From: a bacterium
GTDB lineage: Bacteria; Bacteroidota; Bacteroidia; B-17B0; Aurantibacillaceae
Reading direction: 5' to 3'
NCBI GenBank assembly: GCA_029945625.1
Contig: JAQSCW010000031.1
Span: forward strand, 69,315 to 133,314
DNA length: 64,000 bases
The translations under genes and the position numbers were made by a program. The notes beneath the pieces are model-generated. The model made no database searches. It had not been told where the DNA came from and saw only the letters and a program-made list of their open reading frames with translations. Below, piece after piece: positions 50,924-60,262 of the stretch. Every line of letters starts with the position of its first letter. Positions within the stretch are counted from its first letter, which is position 1.

Positions 50924-51919
50924 ATGAAAAAAATTGTTATTCTACTGGCCTTCTACGCTTCCTTTGTTTCCTGCGAAAAAGCGCTGTTTAAACCCGATCA
51001 GGCCAGCACAGATCCGCTTAAGGTCTTTGATTACTTATGGAGCGAAGTGGATAAAAAGTACAGTTACTTTGACTTGAAGAAAGTGGATTGGGACAGGATC
51101 CAATCTATGTACCGTGCGCGTTTGTCTTCTCATTCATCGGAAGAGGAATTGTTTGATGTGTTGGCAACGATGCTCAAAGAACTTAAGGACGATCATACAA
51201 ATTTAATTTCACCCTTTAATGTGTCGCGCTACGATGTGGCGTTACGAAATGATCCCAATTTTAATTTCAGAACCATTCAAGAAATAATGCCGAATATGCG
51301 CATTACCGGCGCTTTTTGGCACGACACGCTTCCCCTTAGCAATGTGGCGTATCTGCGTTATGGTAGTTTTATGTCGGGAGTATCAGACGCTGATCTTGAT
51401 TATATTTTAAGTTTGTATCGAAATACCAAGGGTCTTATTTTAGACCTCAGAGAAAATGGAGGAGGGGATATCTTTAATATTGCACCAATCCTTGAACGTT
51501 TTAACGACCAACGGCGACAAGTTGGCTATTTTAAAACCCGCAATGGCCCCGGCAGAAACGATTTCTCCGATCCCAGTGGCTTTTTCATTGGAAGCCACAA
51601 AGGCATTATTTACGATAAACCGGTAATAGTGCTTATCGATCGCGGTTCATACAGTGCCACCACCATGTTTGCAGTGGCGGCCAAAGCCCTGCCTTCTGTA
51701 ACTTTAATAGGTGATACTACCGGAGGTGGTGGAGGATTGCCAAACGGGGGGCAATTACCAAACGGTTGGACCTATCGTTTCAGCGTAAGTCAGTTATTAG
51801 ATCTTGACCTAAACAATTACGCTGAACTGGGCGTACCACCTGATATTTATGCTAAGTTCGATTGGACAAATCTGAAGAAAGATGAGATCATTGAGCGGGC
51901 ACTTCTGGAACTAAAATAG
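50924..51919 (+). CDS. S41 family peptidase lipoprotein
   Basis: Lipobox FVSCEKA; GLILDLRENGGGDIFNIAP, PVIVLIDRGSYSATTMFAVAAKALPSVTLIGDTTGGGGG. Confidence 0.9.
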   Translation: MKKIVILLAFYASFVSCEKALFKPDQASTDPLKVFDYLWSEVDKKYSYFDLKKVDWDRIQSMYRARLSSHSSEEELFDVLATMLKELKDDHTNLISPFNVSRYDVALRNDPNFNFRTIQEIMPNMRITGAFWHDTLPLSNVAYLRYGSFMSGVSDADLDYILSLYRNTKGLILDLRENGGGDIFNIAPILERFNDQRRQVGYFKTRNGPGRNDFSDPSGFFIGSHKGIIYDKPVIVLIDRGSYSATTMFAVAAKALPSVTLIGDTTGGGGGLPNGGQLPNGWTYRFSVSQLLDLDLNNYAELGVPPDIYAKFDWTNLKKDEIIERALLELK

Positions 51920-52340
51920 TACCTTTTTTGTGTTGTGTGAGCTACTTTGTTTCTTGAAAGAGGCCTATTTTCGGGTGAAGCGGAAAAGCTGGGGAGAAAG
52001 TTTTTGAGCCTGCCCCCATGAAGAGAAAAACTTACCAAGAAAACTTCCCGGTTTTTCTGATTTGGGCCTGCCCCCGCCTTTCTTTTTTTATTCCGCTTGG
52101 CGGGGTCGCGCTTTCCGTTGCAAGTCCTCGCCACGCAAAGTAGCAGGCGTGGCTGTGGGCTTTCCACTGCAATCGCTCACGCAGCACGCCATTAGTTTCC
52201 ATTCATATAAAAAATCCAAGGAGCAAATATGATACATTTCCATAACAATTCCGAGTGATCCATGATTTCCTGATTTCTGTCACCTTGCAAAAATGACTAG
52301 AATCACAACGTTCATCACTAATTTATGCTTCCTTTAGGGG

Positions 52341-53483
52341 ATGGATCAGATTAAGATCATAGAAGTGAGGTCTAAACAGGATCTTAAGGATTTTGTGCAA
52401 TTTCCATTTACGCTTTATGCAGGTAGCCCTTATTGGGTACCCTCCATGCGCTCCGACGATATGGCGGTATTTAATAGAGAGAAAAATCCGGCCTTCGCCT
52501 ATTGTGAATCCCGACAGTGGCTTGCCTACAAAAAAGGGAAAGTGGTGGGTAGAATTGCAGGCATCATCAACAGAGCGTATATTGAAAAGTGGAAAAGTAA
52601 GTATGCACGATTTGGTTGGATCGATTTTGTGGATGATCCCTATGTGCTAAAAGAACTGATTAGTGCCGTCGAAAACTGGGCAAGAGAGCGCGGATTGACA
52701 GGTATTCACGGACCTTTGGGGTTTACAGATCTCGATCCGGAAGGAATGTTAGTGGATGGATTCAGTGAACCGGGCACCATGCAAACGATTTACAATCACA
52801 GCTATTATCCTTTATATCTTGAACAATTAGGATTTGAAAAGGATGTCGACTGGCTTGAAAATGAAATTACCATTCCCCAACGTTTACCTGAGAGAATTGA
52901 ACGTATGGCCGCTCTGATAGAAAAGAGGTATGACTTGCACCGATTTCATGCAAAAAAAGCAAAAGATCTTTTAGTTTATGCCAGAGCCATTTTCGAATTG
53001 ATAAATACGACTTATAAAGACCTGTACGGGGTGGTGCCACTTTCATCCGAACAAATTGACACATACGTTAAACAGTATTTTCCTTTAATTCAACTCGATT
53101 ACGTGTCGGTGGTACTCGACAAATATGATCAAGTGGCAGCATTCGCCATCGCCATGCCTTCTCTTACTAAAGCACTTCAAAAATCAAATGGCAAACTTTT
53201 TCCCTTTGGTATTTATCATTTATACAAGGCCTTTCAAAAAAACGATTGTGCCGACCTATACCTGGTGGCGGTACGACCGGACTTGCAGGGCAAAGGCGTG
53301 AATTCCATCCTCATGAGCGAACTTGGAACATCTTTTATTAATAAAAAAATCCGCACCGCTATTACTCATCCTTCATTGGAAACCAACGACAAGGTACTGT
53401 CCCTGTGGAGCGAGTTTGATACACGTCTTGTTAAACGCAGAAGATGTTATGTTAAAAACATTCCAAAAACAGAATTAAAATAA
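52341..53483 (+). CDS. GNAT-like acyltransferase family protein
   Basis: ADLYLVAVRPDLQGKGVNSILMSEL acetyl-CoA/acyl-CoA binding-like motif; GRIAGIINRAYIEKW...GWIDFVDD. Confidence 0.65.
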   Translation: MDQIKIIEVRSKQDLKDFVQFPFTLYAGSPYWVPSMRSDDMAVFNREKNPAFAYCESRQWLAYKKGKVVGRIAGIINRAYIEKWKSKYARFGWIDFVDDPYVLKELISAVENWARERGLTGIHGPLGFTDLDPEGMLVDGFSEPGTMQTIYNHSYYPLYLEQLGFEKDVDWLENEITIPQRLPERIERMAALIEKRYDLHRFHAKKAKDLLVYARAIFELINTTYKDLYGVVPLSSEQIDTYVKQYFPLIQLDYVSVVLDKYDQVAAFAIAMPSLTKALQKSNGKLFPFGIYHLYKAFQKNDCADLYLVAVRPDLQGKGVNSILMSELGTSFINKKIRTAITHPSLETNDKVLSLWSEFDTRLVKRRRCYVKNIPKTELK

Positions 53484-53492
53484 AATTAATTT

Positions 53493-54146
53493 TTGAAAGG
53501 CATTAATTTCCACTTCGATAAACTCAAAACAAATTGGGTAATAGCCTGGCAAATTCGAGGTTTCAGAATTCAGCTCCTTACTACCTTGCTTTTTTTAGCA
53601 AGCATCGCTTTTTTTGTTTCGAATTTCTTTAGGTACATTGAGTTCAGAGAAAGTTATAGGATTAGGGATGTGATCTTGAATTTGATCCCACCTGTTGACT
53701 TATCCGTTTTTACATTCCTGTTCATCTATTCGGTAATCATCCTTTCCATCCTCAATTTAATTTCATTCCCATTTCAATTTCTAAAGGGATTGCAGGCGTA
53801 TGGTCTCCTGCTGAGTCTGCGTTTGGCTTGCATGTATGCAGTGCCGCTCGACACGCCTGCCGACCTAATTATTTTAAAGGATCCGTTTATAGGTTATTTT
53901 TTTTACGGAAAAATGGTAATCACGAAAGATCTATTCTTTTCGGGTCATGTATCTACCTTGTTTTTGCTTTGTCTGCTAAATCAGGTTCGGTACCTCAGAT
54001 TTCTTTTTTACTTCCTTACCTTTCTCACAGCTATAGCGTTGCTGGTGCAGCACGTGCATTATACTGTTGACGTGATAGCGGCCCCGTTTTTTGCCTGGAT
54101 CGCTTTCGCGCTATCGAAATGGATTCCGATTAAATCAGCTGTTTAA
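53493..54146 (+). CDS. PAP2/sphingomyelin synthase-like membrane phosphotransferase
   Basis: DLFFSGHVSTLFLLCLLNQ and HVHYTVDVIAAPFFAW match the C2/C3 phosphatase motif arrangement of PAP2_C-type proteins; TTG start. Confidence 0.6.
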   Translation: MKGINFHFDKLKTNWVIAWQIRGFRIQLLTTLLFLASIAFFVSNFFRYIEFRESYRIRDVILNLIPPVDLSVFTFLFIYSVIILSILNLISFPFQFLKGLQAYGLLLSLRLACMYAVPLDTPADLIILKDPFIGYFFYGKMVITKDLFFSGHVSTLFLLCLLNQVRYLRFLFYFLTFLTAIALLVQHVHYTVDVIAAPFFAWIAFALSKWIPIKSAV

Positions 54147-54894
54147 GTGCTTCCCGCAGGGTCATCGTATAACGGTAGCCAATACCAATCAATTCGTCCG
54201 CTTGATTATAATCAAACGCGCTGTATTTTAGTAGCTCCGGTGGTTCAATGAAGAGGTCGCAGTGTGATTTTTTCTGTTCCACATTGTTATACATAGTAAG
54301 ATGGAGGCCTCGGTCAAACACAGCCATCATACCCTTAATGGTGCTGATCTTTGATACAGGATTCACATAAACTCCTACTATTTTATCACAAATAGAAAGC
54401 AAAGGTTCAGAGGGAAAGGCACTAATAACCCCTCCATCAATAAATAATTTGTTTTGATATTCTACAGGTTCAAATAGTAAGGGGATGGCGGAGGATGCAA
54501 GGATGGCCATTACCACGTCACCTTCCGAAAAATAAACAGTTTTGCCTGCCAGAAGATCGGTAGCTGAAATAAACAAAGGAATCTTTAACTGCTCAAAAGT
54601 TTTTTTTTGAAAGTAGTTGCGGAATAACTTTTCGTTGGTTTCCGTTTTTAGCAAGCCCGACGAACTCCAGGCCACATCGCTGAGATGAAAAAATCTATTC
54701 TCACGAACAAATTTTTCGATCTCGGAAATAGAAAATCCGGCTGCGTAAAAGGCACCAATTGCCGCCCCGGCGCTAGTACCCGAAATTACTTGGGGAGTGA
54801 TTCCTAATTCTTCCAAAGCTTTTATAACGCCAATGTGCGCAATTCCTCTCGCACCTCCCCCCGATAATACCAGTCCTATTTTGTGTTTTGCCAT
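54130..54894 (-). CDS. patatin-like phospholipase
   Basis: GLVLSGGGARGIAHIGVIKALEELG, GTSAGAAIG, DGG dyad. Confidence 0.93.
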   Translation of the reverse strand: MAKHKIGLVLSGGGARGIAHIGVIKALEELGITPQVISGTSAGAAIGAFYAAGFSISEIEKFVRENRFFHLSDVAWSSSGLLKTETNEKLFRNYFQKKTFEQLKIPLFISATDLLAGKTVYFSEGDVVMAILASSAIPLLFEPVEYQNKLFIDGGVISAFPSEPLLSICDKIVGVYVNPVSKISTIKGMMAVFDRGLHLTMYNNVEQKKSHCDLFIEPPELLKYSAFDYNQADELIGIGYRYTMTLREALKQLI

Positions 54895-55176
54895 ACCCGT
54901 TCTTAAAAACGCACGTATTTCACGCCACGTGCAAAATGGTAAATTCCATCATTTAGTGCAAAGCTGTGAATTAATGCAGACTTTCCCAATGATTTGGCGC
55001 ATGGATGGATAGGCGTATGTTAAAAAAATGAATCTGTGTAAGGGACTCCGGCAAAATGTGTAAGATCACCGGCTTTTTTGATGGGCCTCATGGGTTCTTT
55101 CGATCGGTTTCGAGTACTTTGCAAATCTAACATGGACGCAGAGTAGATCGTGCCGTTGAGTCTTCAAAACAAAGCC

Positions 55177-55194
55177 TGCAGATTTTGATCTGCA
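55177..55194. promoter_or_regulatory. perfect 7-bp inverted repeat TGCAGAT-tttg-ATCTGCA before the universal stress protein gene
   Basis: Direct reading; ends 14 nt before the ATG at 55209. Confidence 0.4.
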
Positions 55195-55208
55195 TTAAAC
55201 TATTTCCT

Positions 55209-56039
55209 ATGATAAAAAAAATTATTTGCCCCACCGATTTTTCAAAAGCCGCAGATAATGGAGTAGGGTATGCCGCAAATTTTGCACAGGTGCTCGGGGC
55301 CGAATTGATGCTTGTTAATCTGCAACGATTGTTTCCGGCAGCTGCGGCTGTTAGCATGGCAGAGGGGATGACATCGAATGTAAGAGAGAATGCTCTTCTC
55401 ATTTCAGATCGACTCAATAGCCGAAGTTCAAACCTCCATAAAATGTTTGATATTTCAGTGGCTGCGGAGGTGGAACTCACAAGTGAGTCGCTTGCAGAAA
55501 TTCTTTCGACTCCTACCGGAAATGCAATGATTATAATGGGCAGCAATGGAGCAGACGATCTCTTTCAGCGCATATTCGGCAGTACTACTTATCGGGTAAT
55601 AAAATCAACTAAAAGCCCTGTGCTCATGATTCCCGAACACGTCTCCTTTGGAAGTATCCAAAAGATTGTGATGGCATGGGACTATTAAACGAAAGATCTT
55701 CTTACGTTTGCGATTTTAAAAACTATTTTTCAGAAATTTAATTCTGAGATTGTTCTATTGCATGTGAATGTGGGGAATCATCTTCGAGACATTGACGAGC
55801 AAAGGGCGCTTAGAAGTGAAGTTCTTGCCATTGCAGGAAAAGAAACTGATTTGGAATTCGAAGAGGTGGAAGCGAAGTCAGTTTCTGAAGGTATAAATAC
55901 CTATATGTTAAAATACGGTGTCGCTATGTTGGCTTTTTCATACCACAAAAAGAGTCTAATTGGTACCATCTTTGCAGGGGGGATTGCCAAAAAGATGAGT
56001 AATCTGGCGCAATTCCCAACTATGGCAATTCATGCCTGA
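55209..56039 (+). pseudogene. tandem universal stress protein interrupted by one in-frame TAA (55686-55688)
   Basis: MIKKIICPTDFSKAADNG...MIIMGSNGADDLFQRIFGSTTYRVIKSTKSPVLMIPE...WDY*TKDLLTFAILKTIFQKFNSEIVLLHVNVGNHLRD...: the reading frame continues unchanged after the stop to a second Usp domain ending at 56039. Confidence 0.8.
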
Positions 56040-56103
56040 GATGGTAAACCGTAAAACCCAAATTTAGGCCTCCTGCTAACGGTCTGCGGGGTAAATCAAG
56101 TGT

Positions 56104-58014
56104 TCAGTCCACCCTTACATTTCTTGGAAATGTAATTACAAATTCGCTCCCTTCATGTTCTATGCTGCTGAAATTGAGTGTGCCACCAATAAGATCCATG
56201 TATTTTTTCACAATGTTGAGACCCAATCCGGTACCTTGTATAGTCTCCGTGTTTTTGGCGCGAAAAAAAGAAGTAAAGATATTGGCTTGATCGGCTAGTG
56301 GAATTCCTATCCCTTGATCTCGCACTTTTACTGTAACTGACAATTTTCCTACTTCCACAATGAAATCGATGCGTTTGTGATCTTGAGAATATTTGCTGGC
56401 GTTTGAGAGAAGATTTAGCAAGGAGTTCTGGATAATCGCACGGTCCTGATACACGTCAGAATCTCCCTGGTGTTCGTAACGTATAAATTGTCCGAGTTTT
56501 AAGATGCCGCCAATTTCTTCAATCACCGTTTCAGCAATATCTTTCAGGTCGAACGAAGATCCTGCGCTCTTTATTTTCCCATGCTCCAATTTATCAATGG
56601 AGAGAAAGTCATTTAATATTTCGGTTAGCTGACTCACACTGAGTTTTATTCGACTAAAATGTTTGGTAATATTTTCATTCTTTTGAGATTCGGTGTACAT
56701 TTCTAGGATCGACACACTGGTGAGGAGTCCTGTTAGGGGGGTTCTAAATTCATGTGAAGCCAAAGAAACAAAACGCGACTTCATTTCGTTGTTTTCTCTT
56801 TCTTTTTCGAGTGCAATCGTTAATTCTCTGGTTTTATCACGTACTGTATTCTCTAAAAATTCATTTATTCGAATAACTGCTTCTTGCGCTTTTCGTTCTT
56901 CTGTTATATCGATAATGGTTACTAGAACGACTTCTTTTTCATGCAATTCCAAAATCTCAAACGAAAATCTCGCATTTACCGGTACCCCGGATTTGCGTTT
57001 TGCCCTAATTTCAATATCTCTGATATTATTTTTTTGTTTTAAAAGATCTGTAATCTTTTTCCATTGGTAACGTTCGTCTTTTTCAAAACTTAAAAATGTG
57101 CTCCAGGTATTTCCTATTATTTCTTCATTCCTGAACCCAAACAGATCGAGAAAACGTGGATTAACCTCCAGAAATTTACCTTCCCTAAAATTAAGCATGG
57201 CGAGAGCCACCGGACTTGACAGAAAGGCTTTTTCAAAGCGTTCATCTGATTTTGCGATTTCTACTTCCTTTTTCTTTTCGGCCGTAATGTCCCGCACAAA
57301 AATGGCTATCCCATTGCCAATCGCACAAACGCGATGTTCCAACCACAAGCCGCGCATAGGCAGAGGAACTTCGAAAATGATCGGCTCCTTCTTTTCCATG
57401 ACCTCTTTGTACATCGATTCAATTATAGTGCCGATGGCTTCAGGAAAAACCTCCCAGAACTCCTGGCCCACATAATCTTTTTTCGATCTGTACCTGTTTA
57501 ATACCTGAATGGCCGTATTATTGAGGTAGGTAAAACGCCAGTTCTTATCTAAATTTACAAAAGCTTCCCCCATTACGTCGAGGGTATTTTCATAAAGTTC
57601 AGTAATCTGCTTTAAATTTTCGTTATAAAGATATCGTTTTGTAATATCAGAAAACATCAGAAGGATCCCCGGCCCTTCCGACGTTTCAGTTCTAAGAATG
57701 GTATTTAACTCGGCAAAAATTAACTCGCCATTCAACCTAATTAATTTTATTATGGGTTTTTTTTCCGGCGAAATAACCTTTCCTTTAAGACAGTTTGCCC
57801 GCAGGATCCGGCATTCTTCCTCAAATTCAGGAGATACCAAATCTTTCAAAAATCTGGTTTCAAGTTGCCCCACTCTGTAACCTAAAATTAGAGCGGAAGC
57901 AGCATTCGAAAGTACAATTTTACTTTCACTATTGATGATGAAGAGGCCCTCTACAGAATGATTGTAAAATGTTCTGTTAATATCGGTATACTTAAGAGTA
58001 CTTTCGTTTACCAC
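56104..58014 (-). CDS. multi-PAS sensor histidine kinase
   Basis: Several PAS segments; SLASHEFRTPLTGLL H-box; DQGIGIPLADQANIF, GTGLGLNIVKKYMDLIGG. Confidence 0.93.
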   Translation of the reverse strand: MVNESTLKYTDINRTFYNHSVEGLFIINSESKIVLSNAASALILGYRVGQLETRFLKDLVSPEFEEECRILRANCLKGKVISPEKKPIIKLIRLNGELIFAELNTILRTETSEGPGILLMFSDITKRYLYNENLKQITELYENTLDVMGEAFVNLDKNWRFTYLNNTAIQVLNRYRSKKDYVGQEFWEVFPEAIGTIIESMYKEVMEKKEPIIFEVPLPMRGLWLEHRVCAIGNGIAIFVRDITAEKKKEVEIAKSDERFEKAFLSSPVALAMLNFREGKFLEVNPRFLDLFGFRNEEIIGNTWSTFLSFEKDERYQWKKITDLLKQKNNIRDIEIRAKRKSGVPVNARFSFEILELHEKEVVLVTIIDITEERKAQEAVIRINEFLENTVRDKTRELTIALEKERENNEMKSRFVSLASHEFRTPLTGLLTSVSILEMYTESQKNENITKHFSRIKLSVSQLTEILNDFLSIDKLEHGKIKSAGSSFDLKDIAETVIEEIGGILKLGQFIRYEHQGDSDVYQDRAIIQNSLLNLLSNASKYSQDHKRIDFIVEVGKLSVTVKVRDQGIGIPLADQANIFTSFFRAKNTETIQGTGLGLNIVKKYMDLIGGTLNFSSIEHEGSEFVITFPRNVRVD

Positions 58015-58447
58015 CTGCCTTCTAAATTATTCACAAAGTAATTTAAAAAATAGATACAATTCTACAGCTTGCGAGCGCCACTGGTATGAGATTTGTCATT
58101 TTTAGGAATTATTAAGGTAAAACCTCTTCTTCGTGAGGCCAATATCTTTGTAAAATAATGATCGGTAGAGTGGGAAAGTTTTTTAATTGGAAAAAAGACC
58201 ATCTGCTCTGCATTTATAGTTGATCTCCGAGTGAGTATAATCGTCAATCAGATCACAATTCGCTAATTTAATCCTGCACTAGTCAAATGATGGCTGGACC
58301 GCATCACCTGCAAGAGATCGACGTGCTGCTTGCGAGCAGTGTTTCTAAACAGAAAATTGAAATAGAAGGGTTTTAGTCCCTGAGGCAGGAATTTATTTTT
58401 TGTCGTGGCGCATTTTGAAGGAACTTTCCTACATTTAGCACGAATAC

Positions 58448-59632
58448 ATGAAGATCATTACGCGTAGCATCTGGCTGTTATCACTCGTGAGCCTCTTTAC
58501 CGATGTGGCAAGTGAGATGTTATATCCTGTTATGCCTGTGTACCTCAAAAGCATTGGATTTTCGGTTATTCTCATTGGTATGCTAGAAGGGATTGCGGAA
58601 GCCACTGCAGGGTTAAGTAAAGGTTATTTCGGCCGTTTATCCGACATCAGCGGTAAGCGCACACCCTTTGTGCAATGGGGATATTTACTAAGTGCTATTT
58701 CGAAACCATTATTGGTTGTTTTCACCTATCCTCTTTGGGTTTTCTTTTCACGCACCCTCGATCGTTTGGGTAAAGGCATCCGAACAGGAGCAAGGGATGC
58801 AGTGTTGTCAGACGCTTCCACCAAAGAAACAAAAGCCAGAGTGTTTGGATTTCACAGATCCTTTGATACGCTGGGCGCCGTATTGGGACCATCTTTGGCC
58901 ATGATCTATTTGTATTTTCATCCCGGAAATTACAAGATCTTGTTCCTCGTTGCTTTTTTACCCGGACTGCTCGCTGTTCTTTTTACTTTGTTTTTAAAAG
59001 AGCCAAAAAAAATAACTGGTAAAACCCCCCGCGTTTCATTTTTGTCATCTTTCTCCTATTGGAAGTCAAGTCCTCTTCTTTACAAAAAAGTGGTGGGAGG
59101 TTTGCTTGTTTTCGCGCTCTTTAATAGTTCCGACATGTTTCTTCTGTTAAAGGTTGGTCAAGCTGGTTTGCCTGAATATGAAATTGTGGGCATTTATATT
59201 TTTTATAATTTGGTGTATGCTTTGTTTTCTTTTCCCCTGGGAATTTTAGCGGATAAAATGGGATTAAAAACAATGTTGGTGATTGGACTCTCTGTTTTTT
59301 CGATCGTATACCTAGGAATGGCAGGTACCGGCAGCCGGTATGTGATGTTCGGTTTGTTTTTTCTCTATGGAATTTATGCGGCAGCCACCGAAGGGATTTC
59401 AAAGGCATGGATCAGTAACATGGTGGCCAAAGAAGATACTGCCACGGCGATTGGCAGCTTTTCCGGTTTTCAAAGTATTTGCGCTTTAGTAGCAAGCTCG
59501 CTTACCGGTATACTGTGGTATAATTTCGGACCTCAGGGCGCTTTTTATTGCACCGCTTTCGTCACCGCTTTAGTGATCATTTATTTGCTCGTATTTGTGC
59601 CCAATAGAAGCCGATCAACTCCTGAAAACTAG
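58448..59632 (+). CDS. MFS transporter
   Basis: LFTDVASEMLYPVMPVYL, GRLSDISGKRTPFVQWGYLLSAISKP, LADKMGLKTMLVIGL. Confidence 0.9.
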   Translation: MKIITRSIWLLSLVSLFTDVASEMLYPVMPVYLKSIGFSVILIGMLEGIAEATAGLSKGYFGRLSDISGKRTPFVQWGYLLSAISKPLLVVFTYPLWVFFSRTLDRLGKGIRTGARDAVLSDASTKETKARVFGFHRSFDTLGAVLGPSLAMIYLYFHPGNYKILFLVAFLPGLLAVLFTLFLKEPKKITGKTPRVSFLSSFSYWKSSPLLYKKVVGGLLVFALFNSSDMFLLLKVGQAGLPEYEIVGIYIFYNLVYALFSFPLGILADKMGLKTMLVIGLSVFSIVYLGMAGTGSRYVMFGLFFLYGIYAAATEGISKAWISNMVAKEDTATAIGSFSGFQSICALVASSLTGILWYNFGPQGAFYCTAFVTALVIIYLLVFVPNRSRSTPEN

Positions 59633-59689
59633 GAACAGGAAGTTGATTAAACGAAGATGAGAGATAGAAAGACCGGATGCTATTTCTTT

Positions 59690-59971
59690 TTAGTCAATTT
59701 CGTCAATTTCATCTTCTTCATAAAGTTCCATCAGTGGTTCCGCATTTCTTTCGATAAGAACGCCGAGGGCATTGAATCGCAGGTGGTGCAGGGTATTGTC
59801 ATGACTAATGCTAACATCGTAAATATCTTTTCCTCGCTTATCCCTTATCTTTTTTATGTCTGACAGAAATTCACCCCTGAAGTTGTTGGTAATAAATTCA
59901 GAGATTTTGTGTGGAAGTTCTTCATGCGTCGACCTTGCTGCAGGCTTATCAGGTACTGTTTTCATGGCGTT
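59690..59971 (-). CDS. hypothetical small protein, possibly PepSY-like
   Basis: ISEFITNNFRGEFLSDIKKIRDKRGKDIYDVSISHDNTLHHLRFNALGVLIE; approximate start at MKTVPDK. Confidence 0.5.
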   Translation of the reverse strand, partial: NAMKTVPDKPAARSTHEELPHKISEFITNNFRGEFLSDIKKIRDKRGKDIYDVSISHDNTLHHLRFNALGVLIERNAEPLMELYEEDEIDEID

Positions 59972-60262
59972 CGAAATTTGTAGTAGTGTGTACAATAGTA
60001 AGGTCAATTTTCTGTTTTACTAATAAATCTCGTCATGCTCGTAAATGATTGAAATCACTTGTTGTGTGCCTTTCTTTATAAATGTTCGGGTAATTTTAAA
60101 TCAAATTAGCTCCTGTGTTCATGGCGACTTGAACTGAAATAGTTCAGTCTGAAATTGAAGAACAAACTGCTTGCATGATTTGGAGGCAAGCCCTACTCAA
60201 GTGATACTCCTTGAAGGTAAATAGAAGAACAGCAATACCCAATGGAATACCATGTAAACATA

